Assembly (NCBI GenBank): GCA_018389105.1 | Contig: JACATO010000052.1 | Location: 1,736,001 to 1,800,000, forward strand | Reading direction: 5' to 3' | Origin: Nautilus pompilius | Taxonomy: Eukaryota > Mollusca > Cephalopoda > Nautilida > Nautilidae | Length of the DNA: 64,000 bases | In this document: positions 36,654-51,806 of the stretch, one piece after another | Numbering within the stretch: position 1 is the first letter of the stretch | How the letters are laid out: every line of letters begins with the position of its first letter | The notes under the pieces: model-generated | Seen by the model: only the letters and a program-made list of their open reading frames with translations | Told to the model about the DNA's origin: nothing | Database searches by the model: none | Position numbers and translations under genes: made by a program

Positions 36654-37566
36654 ATATAAGGATGTCTTTAGACCAATTGCGTATAACCCCATTTAAATAA
36701 AGAGAGGACTTTAGCTTTAGCCTGCATACTTTTCAAGGAATTTCAATTATGTATAAATGAATGATGCAGGTAATGGCTAGAAAACTAATGTGATGGCAAC
36801 ACTAAGGTGTAAGTGATAGTACACATCATATGTTTTTATTGGCTCTTTATAGAAATTAAGTAAATAGGCTACATATAGGAATAATATGCGGCTGTTACAT
36901 AAATACTGGAGTCTAGCAACAAGGTATTGCTATCATACAGATCTCTTCACTATTTTATAAAACCCCTATACACTAGTAACAACTTTTTTTTCTTCTCCTG
37001 GGATAAAGAACTTCAACCCAATAGTTTTGAAAGTCTCCATTTAAATTTATATTATAGTTTTTTAAAAGGTGAAAAATAGTGTTTGTATAGAATAGCTTTT
37101 GTTTTTATTATTCTTTTTATTGGTATTTGTTAATTCTAAAGAATTTAAACAGAAATAAATAACATTCTGTTTCAAAGTTTTCAGCAAATGTGCTGTTGTC
37201 TTTCTCAGGATATGTTTAATAAGAAAACAATCTGAGTCAACCAGTAAAATGAAAAAATGAAAGAAAAAAAAAACTGTAGCCAAAATCCAGTTTAATAAGG
37301 AAACAACAACTGACAAACAGAAAAAAGTGTAACCATAGGGAATCCAGTGGGAAAAGCAAAAGATAACTGAAAGGAAGCTTGTTTGTATTTAACCTGCTGT
37401 AGAGAATTATGCAGCTAACAAAAATGAAGAACAAATTAGCTGCTCTCATACAAAAGAAAAGAATCAACAATGGAGAACATCTTTACAATGTTTTTAAATC
37501 AATAAGTTTCTGTTGAGCACACTGAGTTTGTTGACAAGGCATCTTTAACAATTTTCTTTTGTATTT

Positions 37567-37583
37567 TTTTTTTTTTTTTTTTT
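37567..37583. repeat. poly(T) tract
   Basis: Homopolymer run of about 17 T, read as poly(A) on the minus strand. No retroposon body was recognised next to it. Confidence 0.85.
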
Positions 37584-40500
37584 GGTTGGACTGGTCTTTT
37601 TTGTTATCCCTGACATGGTTCGGTGGCATGTGGCTAACCTCTTCACCATGTTCTCTTTCTTTCCTGTTTGGTTTTAAAAAAAACTGAAACCAGGGAGTTT
37701 CCTCTGATGGATTCTCCATGTGCTGACATCTACACAGGTTTGATGATGCTAAAACACTTTGGATTAAGCAAAATTTTGACACAGAAATGTACTATGGTAT
37801 TTGGTGGTTAGTCCAAAAATACCTGTTAGTTTTTGAGAATTAAACAAAAGAATACAATAAAACATATCATCAACATCTTCGTAGCATCAGAAAACAAAAA
37901 ATTAAAAACTATTTAAAGAGAACATGAAGGTTCACAAGAAGAATACTACAAATAAATACACTGTAGAAAGAAAGAACACCATGCCAGCTCTAAAATGTGC
38001 ACAGAGCTTTTAAATTTAATTATATACACAACAGTTTTGCTTATATCTAGAACGAGACAGATAAATTAATGTGGGAGATCATACTGCACTAAAAAAATAC
38101 AACAAAAAAACTGTAGATACTACATCTTAAACAACAATGCCATATCCCCAGCTGTAACTGCCCACTGTCTCACCATAAAAGGCAAAAACAACACAGCATA
38201 TTCTCAGTATTACATCCTTAACACTTCAGAATGCATTGCCAGCAATGTGTATTACCTATTTCATTAGAAACTTTATAAGAAGTCTTTAAGTTACAAAGTC
38301 TTTTAAGAATGATCATATGCAGATAGGTTGCTTGTCCTTTTTGTATAATGTGCAAAATATACTTTGAAATAACCATCAGTCACAACTTTCATAGCAGAGA
38401 AGACATTAATGATATAAATTAATGTTAAAAATGTACAATTGACTCCTGGAATCCCCTCCTTTTCTTTTTTTTCTTTCAATTTATAGTTAGTTCTTGAAAA
38501 TCATTTAATCAGCTGTAAACCACCTAACAGATAATCCTGTTTTCTGAAACACCACCATTTACCAAAATAAACTACAACAAAGTCAATGAAAGTTAAGCAG
38601 CACCTGCATTTATGATAGTATCCCAATTTCCCTTTCTGTTCTTCATGCAATATATTTATCTACTTTCTCTAGAGAAATTATTTATATTTACTACCCACAA
38701 GTGGCCACCATCACTGACGAAGTAGATCAGTGGCAATATCCTATATATATATTGGGAGTTTATTTTTTCTAAATTATTTTGAATAAATTCAAAGTCAGTA
38801 AATAATAAATGAAAAAAAAAAGAAAAGAGAGAAAATATTTTGCAACACCTTATAATAGCAAGTTTGTACAGACAATAATTCTTTATAGCAGCCACTGATA
38901 TCAAAACAATTGCTATGCTTGGCCACATCTCCCTTTTAATTTTCTTTATCATAACTGCATGTTCAGTTTCATAAATATTTACCATAATTTCATCATCATC
39001 ATCATACAGAGAATAAACCCCGTCCTCAGAGGCTCCATGATAGATGCTCAGTGATGCAGAGGTGAAAAAAGCAGTATAGCTGTAACTTTCTCTTAATCCC
39101 CCAAGGGTCAGTCAACAAAACTGGTGTCTGGCAGGTTACCTTGATAATATGTGGTAATAAAACTTTTTAAAAATTTTATTAATCATTGCTGAGCCAGGCA
39201 CAACATAAATCAGAGAAAGATTATAAGGGAATTTTTCTGAATTTGAAGAAATCAATGTATCATGTTTATTTTAAACCTTTCAATCTGTATAATCCCTAAA
39301 ATCCAAGCAGGGCATCTATTCTTACCATTTTCTCTGTTTTCTAAATAATTCATCACAATTTTCTGTATAGGATCAGTTGGATTTAGAGATGGAAATATCT
39401 AAAATTAACCCATTTTTTTTTCTTTTTCATGGATTCAGACCATTGCAGAGAACGATCAATACAACTAGAATTTTTGCTACAACATAATGTAGTTTCCTAC
39501 CTATGTTTGTGAACTTGTTAAAAAAGATGGCAAAACCAAATAACCCTGCTAAGAGCGGCTTTAAAAATAATGATAATAATAATAAACTTATAATATTACT
39601 AAATTACTAGTTTCACATCAGCATTAATATGAATAAGAAAAGGGTCAAGTATGAGACAAATCCATATAATTTATTTGACTGGTCAGTCAAGTGGAAAGTT
39701 ACTCAAATGGGAAGTGGCAGCAAACATAGTACTCAGAATTTTGGGTTTATTATTAACATAAATCATAAATGATAAGAACTGTGTATTTCTATGAAATGCA
39801 ATATAACTAGATCCAATTTTAACTTAAAAAAAAACAAACCAAACCAAACACAAACAGTAGTCAACAAAAGCTTATGTTAATGAACATAAATAGAAATTTG
39901 CAGATTCTTAGAAACAGAAAACAATTTCGTTGTTGGTGATAACAAAAAGTGAACCCCAATCCAAACATCTAGAGTACTCTTAGTATAGAGTAGGGATGGC
40001 AATAGAACAGTGATCAATGAATTTTGATCATTGGAGGCTATATGCAAAAGTTTCAAGTTCCATAAAAATCTAAAAAAAAAAAAGATTTTTATTTGTATAT
40101 CTGTTGAACAATAAGTATTCAGAGTTTGCTTGTTTACATTCCTCAATCTATTCTCATTTCTAGGTTGTGTGCTCAGCAATATGTAGTAGACTATAGTCGT
40201 CAAGTTTTTGACATTGATCAATGAATATATTGATGATGAATTTGATTTTGAAAAATCTGTGATGAATATTACAACACTGTTCCCCATCAGTATAGAACCA
40301 ATATGACAATAGTAGTGGGAAAATTTGATATTAAAGAGTAAAACATTCGAAGACCTGCCAGAGATATATTAACCAAAACTGAACAGAGCATGCTGGTTTT
40401 TTTAAAAAAAAAAACAAACAAAAAAACTTGATTAATATTTATTAAGTTCATGTGCATTATATCAAAATTTAATTTGCTTCCATTAGTTAAAAAAACTAAG

Positions 40501-43500
40501 AAACTAAACCAAATGCACAATTACAAAGTCCTCATATTACACTGGGGAGTTAAAACCATGTAATAGCCAGTAGCTAATTAGCAAAATTAATAGCAACAAT
40601 TTTTAAAACAGCAAAAACCATCAGTTTCTAGTTTATAAATATGGAAATTGATTACAGTTTTAATTTACTCTATGGTTGGTCCATTGGAAGTAGATTCCAC
40701 TAGATGAGAGGTGAAAAGTTTGCACAGAATATGTTTTCATTATCAGTCTTAGTGAAGAGATAGAGATTGGAAATTGGAGAACTAAAAAAAAAAATAATCA
40801 TAATTTTCATTTATTTTTTGTGATTCAATTATAAACTTCAGAATCAGAGGATATATTATAATATTTGAAGGAAAAAAAAAAAAGATGACTGAATAGCATT
40901 TTAAAAGTTCTTTGAGATCTGCTCTGTAAAGAGTAAAAGTTCAGATCGGCAAATTTGGACTTTTCCTTGTTATGCCCCTTTTTTCTAATAGCACAAGTGG
41001 CTCTATGACAATGCTTGACCACCCATTTCTCTTTCTCCCTCATATATACAGCACAGGAGAGGTAAACAGGTAAATGTAATTTGTAATAATTATTTATTTC
41101 ATAAAATTAGTGGCAATAAAATCCTTGCATTCAACGTGCATGACAAAAATCCATCAAAAGTGATTCAGATAACTGTAAATAAAACCAATAAACAACAACT
41201 TTGTATATAATCTTCAAGATCAAATCTAACATATTTGATAGAGAGTTGTCAAGAACGGGGATTCAGTTTTTGAAACAAATTCACCAATTTAGCTTTGGAA
41301 TTAAAGCAAAGATACAGAGAAATTTTCAGAAACAGTTTAGAAGTAATTTTTTAACTTTTGTCTTTTTTAAAAAAAAATGGACACCTATAAAGAGACGGTA
41401 AGATCAACTCTGTTTAGATACAGTATGCATGAATAGTAAAATATTTTATAAGGAGTTAACAATCAAAAAGTCAATACAATTTTCAGGGGAGCCATTAAAA
41501 ATGTGAATTTGCTTAATACTTAGATTTCATTTTTAAAACTAACATAAGAACAAATTTTATAAGCCTGATGTATGAACATAAGTAAAAATTCCTCCCAAAC
41601 ATGAATAGAACAAGAGAAGATTACTCTTATCAACTTTATTCTCAATAGAAAATGTTAAAAGTATAAATGTTGAAAAAAATTGAGTCTTAGCATCATTAGA
41701 AAAATCATATGTATCATCCAAGTATTGTATGAAATTCAGGTAAATTATTATATATAGAAAATCTAACCTTAATTGCAACAGATGAGAAAAATATTTCCTA
41801 AAATGATGATTGTAACAATGCTGATATCTAGACTCTATATTAGATATTTGAAGGGAGACCTGATAGAGATTTTCAAAATATCTATGAAGTCCAAAAATGT
41901 GGTCAAGCCAACAACTGTTGCTTCACTTCTTAAAAAATGCAGAATTAAGAGAGTTAAAGTAAACACAAAAATAAGAAATCAAAAGATATGCTAAAATTTT
42001 TTTCAAGTCATAAAAGATTCTAATTTGTACAATTATTCTTTCATGTAAATTTATTTACTCTATTTGCTGTGACCATTCATATTTAATATTGTCAGATTTC
42101 TTTTAGCTATTATTTTTTATTAAAGCACAAATTACTTTAAAGACATGAAATATTGTACTTGAAATGGCAGAAATCATCTAAATTTGCACAAGTTTCTAAA
42201 ATCAAGTCCATCCTTTTAAAATAAGTTATTAGTAGAATTAGGCATGCTTGATTTGATCACTATTTTAAATTTGGCAACTTGCTACTGCTAAAAAGTGAGG
42301 AACGGTAATGATGGAATGTGTTATATTTTTGATTCAGCTAAAACTAACAGACCACAATAAATAAGATAAGAACTGATGTAAAAAAAATACCGAGATTAAA
42401 CCAAAATTTCTGAAAAAGTGAAATTACATTTGAAGAGATCTGAAATGCTGCTGACTAATGAATGAGTTTTACTTCACTGTTGAGACCAGCAAATAACCAT
42501 ACGCAAGATTTTAACAGGAGATATGCAGAGTAGTTAGTGATTCCTCATCTTGCTTGCTTTCAGTTCAACTTCTTAAAAACCATAGACATTCATTACTAAA
42601 CATTACAACTATGAGTTTTTGAAAAGATATTTTGGTCTCTTTTTTAAAAAACAAAGGAAACTAAAATTAAAAAGAAAGCCAACAGAATTCTTCTAAATCT
42701 TTACTTGTTAAGATAAAACTATGATAATAGAGAAATTCCTTACAGTCTAAATTTCTAATTAATCAGGGTATGAAATTCACAGTACAAAAGGCAGTTAAAA
42801 GATCATCTACCTTCATCTTGAACTAGTAGACATTGTTAGTTTATAGTAATTTTCATGAAGTTTGTTAAATCTTTATGTTCTATGATGTTCTGGTTGACTA
42901 AGTGTTGAACAGGAACTTAACATCCAACAAACTGTGAGTACAAATCCAAATAGAAAAGTCTATTGCAAAATAATATCATTACACTCCTAAATAGACCTTA
43001 AATCCTGATGAAGCCAACAGAAACCAACCATCAAAGTGCAGGCTCTTTAGTTAGTTCTACTACTGCTTACTAATGTGACAGGAAAGGTCTAAACTACATT
43101 ACTTTCCATTAGCAGAAATCCTACTAAAAGGCTAGCTTGGGCAGACTTCCTGGGTATATTATATTTGCAATGATCTGTTATTTAAATATAATACCAATGA
43201 AGTGGTAAAATGATGAGTCTGAAAGAAGCTTGTATGATTGATGGTGGCACAGATCTTACTTTAAAAAAAGACAAAAGCAACAACAAGAATGATTTAGGAA
43301 ATAATAAGTCTGGAGAAATGAAACTTTGTCATCCTGATATTATACTGCAGATTACAGGTGACATTATAAAGAAATTTAAAATCCTAAAAAATAATGGTCA
43401 AATGAAAATTTGTTACTCTGCACTCTCAGGGTACAAGAGATCATAATTTAAAACATTTTTAGTGAAAATAGTAGGTGGATCATGATAGCAATATGATGAT

Positions 43501-43752
43501 GAGCAATTGGGCAGTTCTATAAGTTTCATATAATTAGTGTTTAGAGAAAATCAAGACAACTTTAGACTAAGTAGACACCCTCCTTCAGTCATGACTGTTT
43601 CCTAATTAACCTGTTTTCAAGAAAATAATTTTACAAAAAATTGAATCTTTGAGAACAAGTAAAAATGCTTGTAAATACTGAATAATATATTCATTTGATT
43701 AGCAAGTTCTAAGCTGACTTACCAATGAAGTAAATTTTAAAAAATTAAACAA

Positions 43753-43797
43753 TCCACACAAACACACACACTCATTCTCTCTCTCTCACACACACAT
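43753..43797. repeat. compound CA/CT microsatellite
   Basis: CACACAAACACACACA, then TCTCTCTCTC, then CACACACACA. Confidence 0.85.
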
Positions 43798-44615
43798 GTT
43801 GCGGAGCTACTTTGATAGGTTCTGAATAAAAACACATTCTACTAGATTTGTATGTAAACAAAGGCATTAAGAACATCACTGTAATTAGGTAGACAAATCA
43901 GAAAAGGGATTACTGAATCACTCAATTCATCTTAACAAACTAATTTCTTTTTTTTTCATGACTCTTAACAGCAAACAGAATAGACATAACAGAGTTTGTG
44001 GGTTATTACCTCAACTTGATCCTAAATTGATTAAACCATAGCAGCACCAATCGCAGGATTTAAAATCTCAGGGTACTTTTTGAATTTCTGCTTTTTAAGT
44101 ATCATTTAATGCAAGCTTAATCAGATCAACCAGACTTCCACTATGCTATAGTATCAAGTTAATATTTTAAGTACATGCACAGTTTACAGAGATCTGCTCT
44201 AGTTAGGTTTTAACAACATTTTGACATGGTGAGGTTTTACCTTTTTTTACACCCCCCCCAACAAAAGGGCTTTAAAAGAGAAGGAATTCAAATTATTTGG
44301 GGTTGCTTTATTTTTTTAAATAAAATTAGTAGAACATGAAAAAAATTTAAAAAATGAAGAACATGAGTTGATTGTATGACACTAAGTGCAATCAATTTAA
44401 AAGTACTTTAGAGTGTTGGATTTCCTGAAAGTCAGTCTATCTTTGCACAAGAAACATGCATGAATTTTTACCTAATCACAAACAAATGTAATTAAAGGTA
44501 CAAAGCTAAGAAAGCTTGCTTATTTGATGGACAAATGGAAAATTTCCATTTTTCTAAAAACTTTTAATAGTTAACACAGTAATGCCATCAATGAGACTGT
44601 TTTAACTTATTATGC

Positions 44616-44636
44616 CACACACACACACACACACAC
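44616..44636. repeat. (CA)n microsatellite
   Basis: About ten CA units without interruption. Confidence 0.9.
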
Positions 44637-45889
44637 TGCTTAGCAACGACATTAAAAAACAAACAAAAAAGCACAATGCTCATGCAAAACAAAACTGATT
44701 TCTCATCCAGATAAGATAAAACAGGAATAAGAATGAATGTACTGCATCAAACTGTTGCACAGTATTTATGCTACATGAATACAAAACTCCTATTAAAATT
44801 GAAACTGCGAGATAAATAAAAATTCTCTGCCTCGTGGCTACGACAAGTCCAAGTAAACTGTTTTAATTTCTTATCATTCTGATTTCCTCAACATTATCTT
44901 TTTAGAATAATTATTTAATATCCTGAAGCCTAATAACTTATTTTTTTGGTGTTAATATTTAAAATAAGACAATTTAATATCAGAACTCTTCCTGAGTAAA
45001 GGGTTTGTCCCATTGATACTGCTGGACTTGATGTGGGTAAATAATAAAAATTTCATTGGTGCCCAGTGTGATCTGTGATTACACACGCAAGTCTGGCAGC
45101 AAAGAAAGTATCCTTTAAAGAGAATGAAAAAAACAGCAGAAACTCTTGAGCTATAAAAACTGTTTACCATTTAAGTAGCAAGACATGCAAAATGCATATA
45201 GATTGTTGAGGAATCAATAACAGACATAGGCGTACAGATATACAAGGCAGCTGTTGGAAGAAGAATAGAAGAATTCCTTCCAGCAATGATAGATGAGTCG
45301 GAGCTAATGAAAATAAACTGAAACATGACTGGTTGCTACGGATTTCCCCCCCCCAAACCTGACAAGTATCAGAATAAATTTTTAAAAAATTTCTAAAAGA
45401 CTCCTCAAATAGTTTCTAGAAAGACCAGATTTTCTCAAAACCAGTGGCTGTTGGTCATGCAACAACTGCTTGCTCTGCAGGGTTACAGCATGAAGCAGCT
45501 AAAAGAGAAATTACAATGTGAAAATGAACATTTTATGTTTCTTCATCTGAAAAACTCTCAAAACAGGCAAGAAAAGAACACTAAATACATCCAAGTTTAT
45601 TATTATACAGGAATGTACTGAATAAGTATTTCCAAACACATTCTGAGATTTTTGAAATTTATCATAAACATCTTGGCAAGATTTAAAAAAAAAAAAAACG
45701 AAAAAAGTTTATTTATCATTTAAAATTTTCAAAGTAAGTGTGCATCAGTAAAGAAATATACAACATAAGTTGTTTTCCCCTATCCAGAACATTAGCTGGA
45801 AGTGACCAGGGGGGGGGGGGGCTAGAAAATCTACATGGCTGACTGGTGAAGGAGAGTTAGAAGAAACCATACCAGGGAGATATGGGGGA

Positions 45890-45975
45890 GTTGGCCCCAA
45901 CTGGGGATCTAATTAGGGCTCTCAGTGTGGCAGGTTACCATCAACCATTGAACCACTGTGGTGCCAGCATAGCAT
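45890..45975 (-). repeat. tRNA-like SINE head relic
   Basis: Minus strand reads CACCACAGTGGTTCAATGGT (A-box-like region), then AACCTGCCACACTGAGAGCC, and AATTAGATCCCCAG in the position of GGTTCGATCCCCAG (B box). Two or three B-box bases are changed. A poly(G) tract at 45809-45820 lies 70 bp away. Likely an old SINE. Confidence 0.5.
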
Positions 45976-48900
45976 AAGGGCTCAACTTAAATTTTTTTCA
46001 TGAAAGGAGAGAAGTTTTATGAAGAAGTCTGGATGATAATAAAATCTCGATAAAGCAAAAACAGAAAAAGGCAACATTTTAAAAGCTCTGTACAAAAGTG
46101 ATTATTAAAAAAACGAATTATTCAACATCTGATATGTGATACCAGTAATGAAACCAGTAAAATATTAAAGACAGATGAATGCATTAAGGCCATAAAGGTC
46201 CAGGGCACAATATGTATATGGGGAGGGGGCCTCCTTCCCTAATATGTACATTATTTATTTATCTACCTCTCTTCAGAATACAATACAATGGAGGCTATCA
46301 GAAATACTATTTATTATCCAACTTGACTGTATCTGTTATGCAAAAATTGAGGATTATTCATATCAACGATTGCAGAATAAAATTAACAAATGGATAACAA
46401 TTTTTATAAGGTGCAATATATTTCACTTGGTATTTCGAGCTTCACGAGATAACAAGAAGGAAAAAATAATAATTTGATTATAAAAGGTGTAATTATTTTG
46501 TAGCAAAATAAAAACATTTCAAATATGATATTTCCATGATTTTTGAATAGAATTAATTTATTATTCCTCTGGAGGGCTTGCAAAAATAACAACAAGGCTG
46601 GACATCGACTATGATCATCTGGCCAGATAGCCCCTTTACCCCAAGTTATTGAATCGGTCAACAAATATAGAAACAAAGTTTAAAAGTAAAAACAACAGTG
46701 TTTAAAATAGAGATAACTATTAGAAATTTAGAATGGTTTCATATATAGTCCAGACATAGACAACACCTATGCTACATTACTGTATACCTGTAAATGAATA
46801 TTAATAAAAGTGAAATGTAATTTGCAACCTCTTACTTTTCTATTATATACTTTGATCTGATAGTCAGTTTGCGAAACCAACCAAACAGATATACAAATCT
46901 AATATATTTAGTTAGTTCACAAATTATACAGATGACTGAAACGGTTAAGTAACTTTTTCTTGTACCTGGGTTGGAAGGACACCTGTTTTGGGGAGGTCTT
47001 ATTTGTCTCCTTGATAATATGGCTCTGCTATTTAAGTTAACTAATTATGACAACAGTATCTGAGAGAAATATACACATTCCATATAGGTTGTAATTGTTG
47101 TTTAGTGTGGACTCATGTCAAGCAAACAACATCTGGCAGTGCTATGAATGTTCTCCCTCCCACAAAAACATGAAGACCGGTCTTGCCTTTACTGAATAAT
47201 TCAATACCTTACAGTATGTGATATTCAAACATTTTTTCAATTAAAAGATTGAGAAGAGGCACCCGGGACCCTTACTGTTCAAAGACACTAAATGCTTTGC
47301 CAGAGCTTTCATTAGATTCAGGTTCAAGAAGATTGCTGCAATTTCTCTGAATGTCAGACCACCGAAGTAAGTTTTCATTTTTTCTCAATGCTCACCAATG
47401 TAATCCCCACCCATCCTGCTGGAGATCTAGTTATCAATGATCTCTGTTGTTGCTGCCAGTCAGCTAAACTTGGAAAATCTTTTTGTGCTTGCTACACTTG
47501 TGCACCCATGGTGTGTTCCTCCTGCCAGATTAAGTAAAAAAAAAAGTTGAGATTTAAAAAAAACCCGACAAAGGTCAGCAATCTAGAATTAGTCTTATTG
47601 AGTTGAGGTTTCAAAGCACAAAGAGGCAACTCAGCAGTGCTGTTTAGGGTAAATCCTCTTCTCACCCTGCAAACTGCTTGGACTGTACATATTTCTAAAA
47701 TCGCAATGTCTTTGCTTACTATGAATAACTGGTACTTGCTGGACTACAAACACTTTGAACTAATGACAGATGGGACCAGATTCAGTTGTTTGGTATTTCT
47801 CTATTTGATGGAGAGCATATCTCAATTTGTTTGATGTGTTTCCATAGAAAATCTTTAAAAAGAGAAATAACAGCCACTAGTAAGTTTGATAAATAAAGAA
47901 ATACACAAAATTTCAAACACATGCCAACAAAAGGTTACTGGGAGCTATTATTTTCAATGAGCATTTTGAAAATCAATACTAAAAAAGTATAAACCTTGGA
48001 GAATTAACCAGCTGTATTAAAATTTTCACTATTTAATTACAATAATGATGATGATATTGAAGAAAAACAACAATCTTTTCTAAAATCTTGATAACAAATC
48101 CAATAAAATATATTTTGCTTAGGAACATGTTTGTATAAAGCCTGACTGTCAACAGTTCCTCAGCGTGGTATTCAGTTTAGTGTATTAAATTATTTTTATT
48201 TAAATTAATCTGGCAGAGTTTTTAATGATGTAGCCTTAAGAAAGAAATAAACTGATGAACTAAACAAGACTTCCATTTGTAATTAAAAGTCATTCAGTTT
48301 TTAATAAAAAAACCTCATGAAAATAAAATCTGTGTAATAAATAATTTATTTTTCTATAGAAGTGTCACAAGACATTAAAATTAGTGACAAACTATGAACA
48401 AATAGCTATGTTTTAACCCCTCCCACAAAAGGTCTTGTTTGTACAGATACAAAAGCCTACAGGAAATACAAGAATAACCTGAAACCTGTTTGATTTCAGT
48501 CTAAGCAGGTTAAAGTAAAAGAAGATTGTTTTGGTTGGGGAGCTGCTCCTGTTAGAAAAATCCAGTTTAACAAACAGCAGCAGAGCTGGTTTAGGGAAAG
48601 GAAACACTCACCAAATCACAAAGATTCCATCTCCAGCGACCACAAGATAAACTTAGTGTAGATGACATCATACAACCACTGGCATTGCTGCTACAGCATA
48701 ACACAACAATGCTGTTTGTATAGTATCCTCCAGTCAACACTGGCTGAAGCCTTTGGGATGTGGAACATCACAAGGAGGCAACCAGCCAGAGAATCAAACA
48801 CAAAATCAATCAGTGTGCATCCTGGGTTACCACTACTCTGGCTCTGACCTGTATCGCTTGCCTGTTGCCTAGCTAGCCAGTTAGCCTGCGCACTACTGCC

Positions 48901-50350
48901 ACTTGCTGTTAATTAATTCTGATTGGACTCAGGGCTTTTCACCACGAGTAGATGCTCCAGTTGATGAAGACTATGATGTTGCCTTCTACAACCAAACTAA
49001 CAACAGACAAGTAGTTTGTTTCTAATCACAACATGTCCGGCAGAACTGAACATACTCTCTATCCCAACCCTGAGAGCATGGTTAATGATGGGAAAAAAGA
49101 AAAAAAAAATTAAAATTAGTGGAAACCTTTTGATACTAAAGTTCTCATGAAAAAGTTGCTATTGCCAGTTAAACAATTAAGATGAAAACAAATAAACTAA
49201 AAAAAAAACTAGAACGAAGTTATTTTGTGAAGCAATTAATTACTTACTAGCAATGCTTCTGAGCATCTGGCATTTTCCATTGGATCAAATAAAGTTTTTT
49301 TTTACATTAAAAACTTCACATCACAGGCAGTAAACTAGCATAAGAACCTAACTCCATATAGCATATATACAATACATATCTTGGATTACAGAACAGCAGT
49401 AGTAGCAGGTTGGTCCTTATAGCTAAGCAGTGGAGAATCAAATCACAGTAGTAGTTGCAGAAGACAGATTCAGAACAATTAGCAATACTGAGAAATGCAA
49501 ACTAATTGATACATACAGACAGATTAAATCTACTTAAATATGTACAAATCAAATGTTAATGTAAAAAAAGAAAAAAGGAAGCTATGTATTTAAAATGGAA
49601 TTCTTTGCATAGTATAAATGGATGATGATATATTTTGGCAATATTTCCAACATATTGTTTATTTTCCTTGAAGTATTAATGACTTAATTGCAGATTTTCA
49701 CTCCATTAAAAAGTAATAAAGCTTTGTTTTGGGATTCTGAACACGAAACCATAAAAAATAAACAACAGTGTAGCGCTGCTGGCTTTATTATACAGTCATT
49801 GTGTGGGATCATTCAGAGCCACTTGGACAATTAATTTTGTAATTGCTACAGCATCCTTACCACTATCTGCTTTTACTTCATTAGTGCACACAAAGACTGG
49901 ATATAGTAATTAATATCGAAATTCATAAGGCTAAGAAAAAAAACAACAACAACAAAACAAAATGGGGTGGAAGCTGGAGACAATTCAAGGCCTATCAGTA
50001 ATATCGTCGAACATTATCATTTTGTGGTAGGTCCATCACTTAAAGACATCAATACTGAAGACTCAATATTTAATGTATTCTCTCTCTCATATATGTATAT
50101 ATATGACACACAATACATGCATACACAGAATTGTGGATGGGGGAATAAAACAAGGTGCTTGCATCTGTTGTTAGGATGCAGTTTTAAAGCTTCATCTATT
50201 TACTGCTGCAGGAAAAGAATATAATCTTGGGATTTGCTTACTCATGAAAAGGGTGAAAATTCAGAGACTATTAAACTACTGCTTCCTTCTTAATATCTAT
50301 ATAACATAAAGCCACAGTGTCATTTGTTTTAGCCATCTTCTTCAAGTTGT

Positions 50351-50876
50351 GTGTCGAGAATCCTGTATCCAAAATTCTGTAAACTGAAAAGCTCCAAAAT
50401 CTGAAATATTTTTGGAGCCGGCTTTAGTGGAAAATTTCAGAAGGTTCCTGGGCAGCTCATAGGTCCCAACATGCTTGATGTATATGTACATTACTCACCG
50501 TAATTTTTGCACTTTTGCCTTTTTCTGTGCTTTGTTGCTGGTGTGAATATACTTTGAAAATGTCAAAAAGGCCTGAAAATACCCGTAGGCCTACCATAGT
50601 GATAGCTTACCTTTCTGATGGTTAAATGTACATCTTTTTTTTTTTTTAATGGTTTCATGCACAAAACGATTTAAAAATGTCGCTGAAAACTACCTGTGGG
50701 CTAAATGTATTGATATGCAGTTACAATGTTGTAAATGAACTTGTGCCCAGGCCCCACTCTCCAGTGGGTTAGCTAACGGATTATGCTGGTAGATCTATAT
50801 TCCAAAATCTGAAAAATTCCAGAAACCGAAACACATTCGGCCCCCAAGGATTTCGGATAGGGGATTCTCGACCTGT
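50351..50876. mobile_element. Tigger-like MITE (non-autonomous pogo element)
   Basis: About 525 bp with terminal inverted repeats. Left end reads GTGTCGAGAATCCTGTATCC then AAAAT; right end, read inward on the minus strand, is AGGTCGAGAATCCCCTATCC then GAAAT. The motif CCAAAATCTGAAA occurs near both ends. The ends and the subterminal TCCAAAATCTGAA/GGATTTCGGAT pattern resemble the vertebrate Tigger2/MER8 group as I remember it. No transposase was seen; interior includes a poly(T) run near 50635. Confidence 0.7.
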
Positions 50877-51806
50877 ATATATATTTTCAAGAGAACGCTT
50901 GCCAAACAGATATGTGACGGCAGCTACAACCTCACTGCATGTCAGTGGAAGCAACACAACGTTTGATAAAACAAAACTTTATAAAGTTAAAGGAAAAAGT
51001 AATCACAATAATTCCTTTCTTGCTAAGAAATACTGATTAACAACAAAAAGTCGATGATTTGAAATAAAAAGACTTGAAACATTGTGCTTAACTAAAAGAT
51101 TCTCTTGACAAGTAGATTCTCATAAATCATTTTCTACAAAACAAGAAGCACAAACTAAGTGATGGTAACAGTATTAATTAGTCAGGCAGTAAGCTGAACT
51201 TGCTCCACAAATATTTTTTTTTAAATGATTATTCTAAACTCAATGAAGGAGATTTCAAGTTTGTTGCACAAAATACTATAAGACTTCATAATTAACAGAA
51301 TTTTAGTCAAATTTGAACAAATATTTATCATTTATGGAGTTTAAATTTGTACTTAAATAAGTATTTCAGAAAAGCGATGCAAGACTTCTTCTGAACTGAA
51401 AATAGTGACTAACAAAAATTTTTGAAAAATGGGAACATTTCATTTAGTGTCTTTCTTCATTCAAGAAATCACTTATGGCAATCCTAATCATAAAATAGAA
51501 GGTTCTACATGATTAATGATAAGAGACCAACTAGAGTGTTTAGTTCCTGTCATTGCAGAGGGCCAGAAGGTACATGTTTGGTCCTCCATCAGTGACAAAG
51601 ATACATCAATACTTTTGTAAAGATAAAAAGCAGTAAAAAATTCATTACATCTCTTATTAAAACTAACAGAATATCTCTTTATAAAGTGTTCTGTCATTTT
51701 GCTTAATACTGAAAGTAAAGTAACTCTCAGATAAAGAAAGAAAAAAGAAGTCATTAGTCACCAATCTCCCACTACTATTTACAGATGTAAATACAACTCT
51801 GCTTAC

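Larger units (their letters stand above)
34931..51806 (-). other. dystrophin intron, 16.9 kb
   Basis: Largest intron here. Contains a deleted mariner element at 35626-36653, a tRNA-like relic near 45905-45970, microsatellites at 43753-43797 and 44616-44636, a poly(T) tract at 37567-37583, and a Tigger-like MITE at 50351-50876. The long stretches 36654-45900 and 45970-50350 are AT-rich and hold no recognised gene; a richer patch at 47250-47535 and another at 48830-48930 were not identified. No equivalent of vertebrate exon 71 was found. Confidence 0.8.

Noticed and set aside
39877..40287. 136-codon open frame on the minus strand
   Set aside because: AT-rich intron sequence with Phe/Leu/Ile/Ser-heavy composition and no motif; no splice context.
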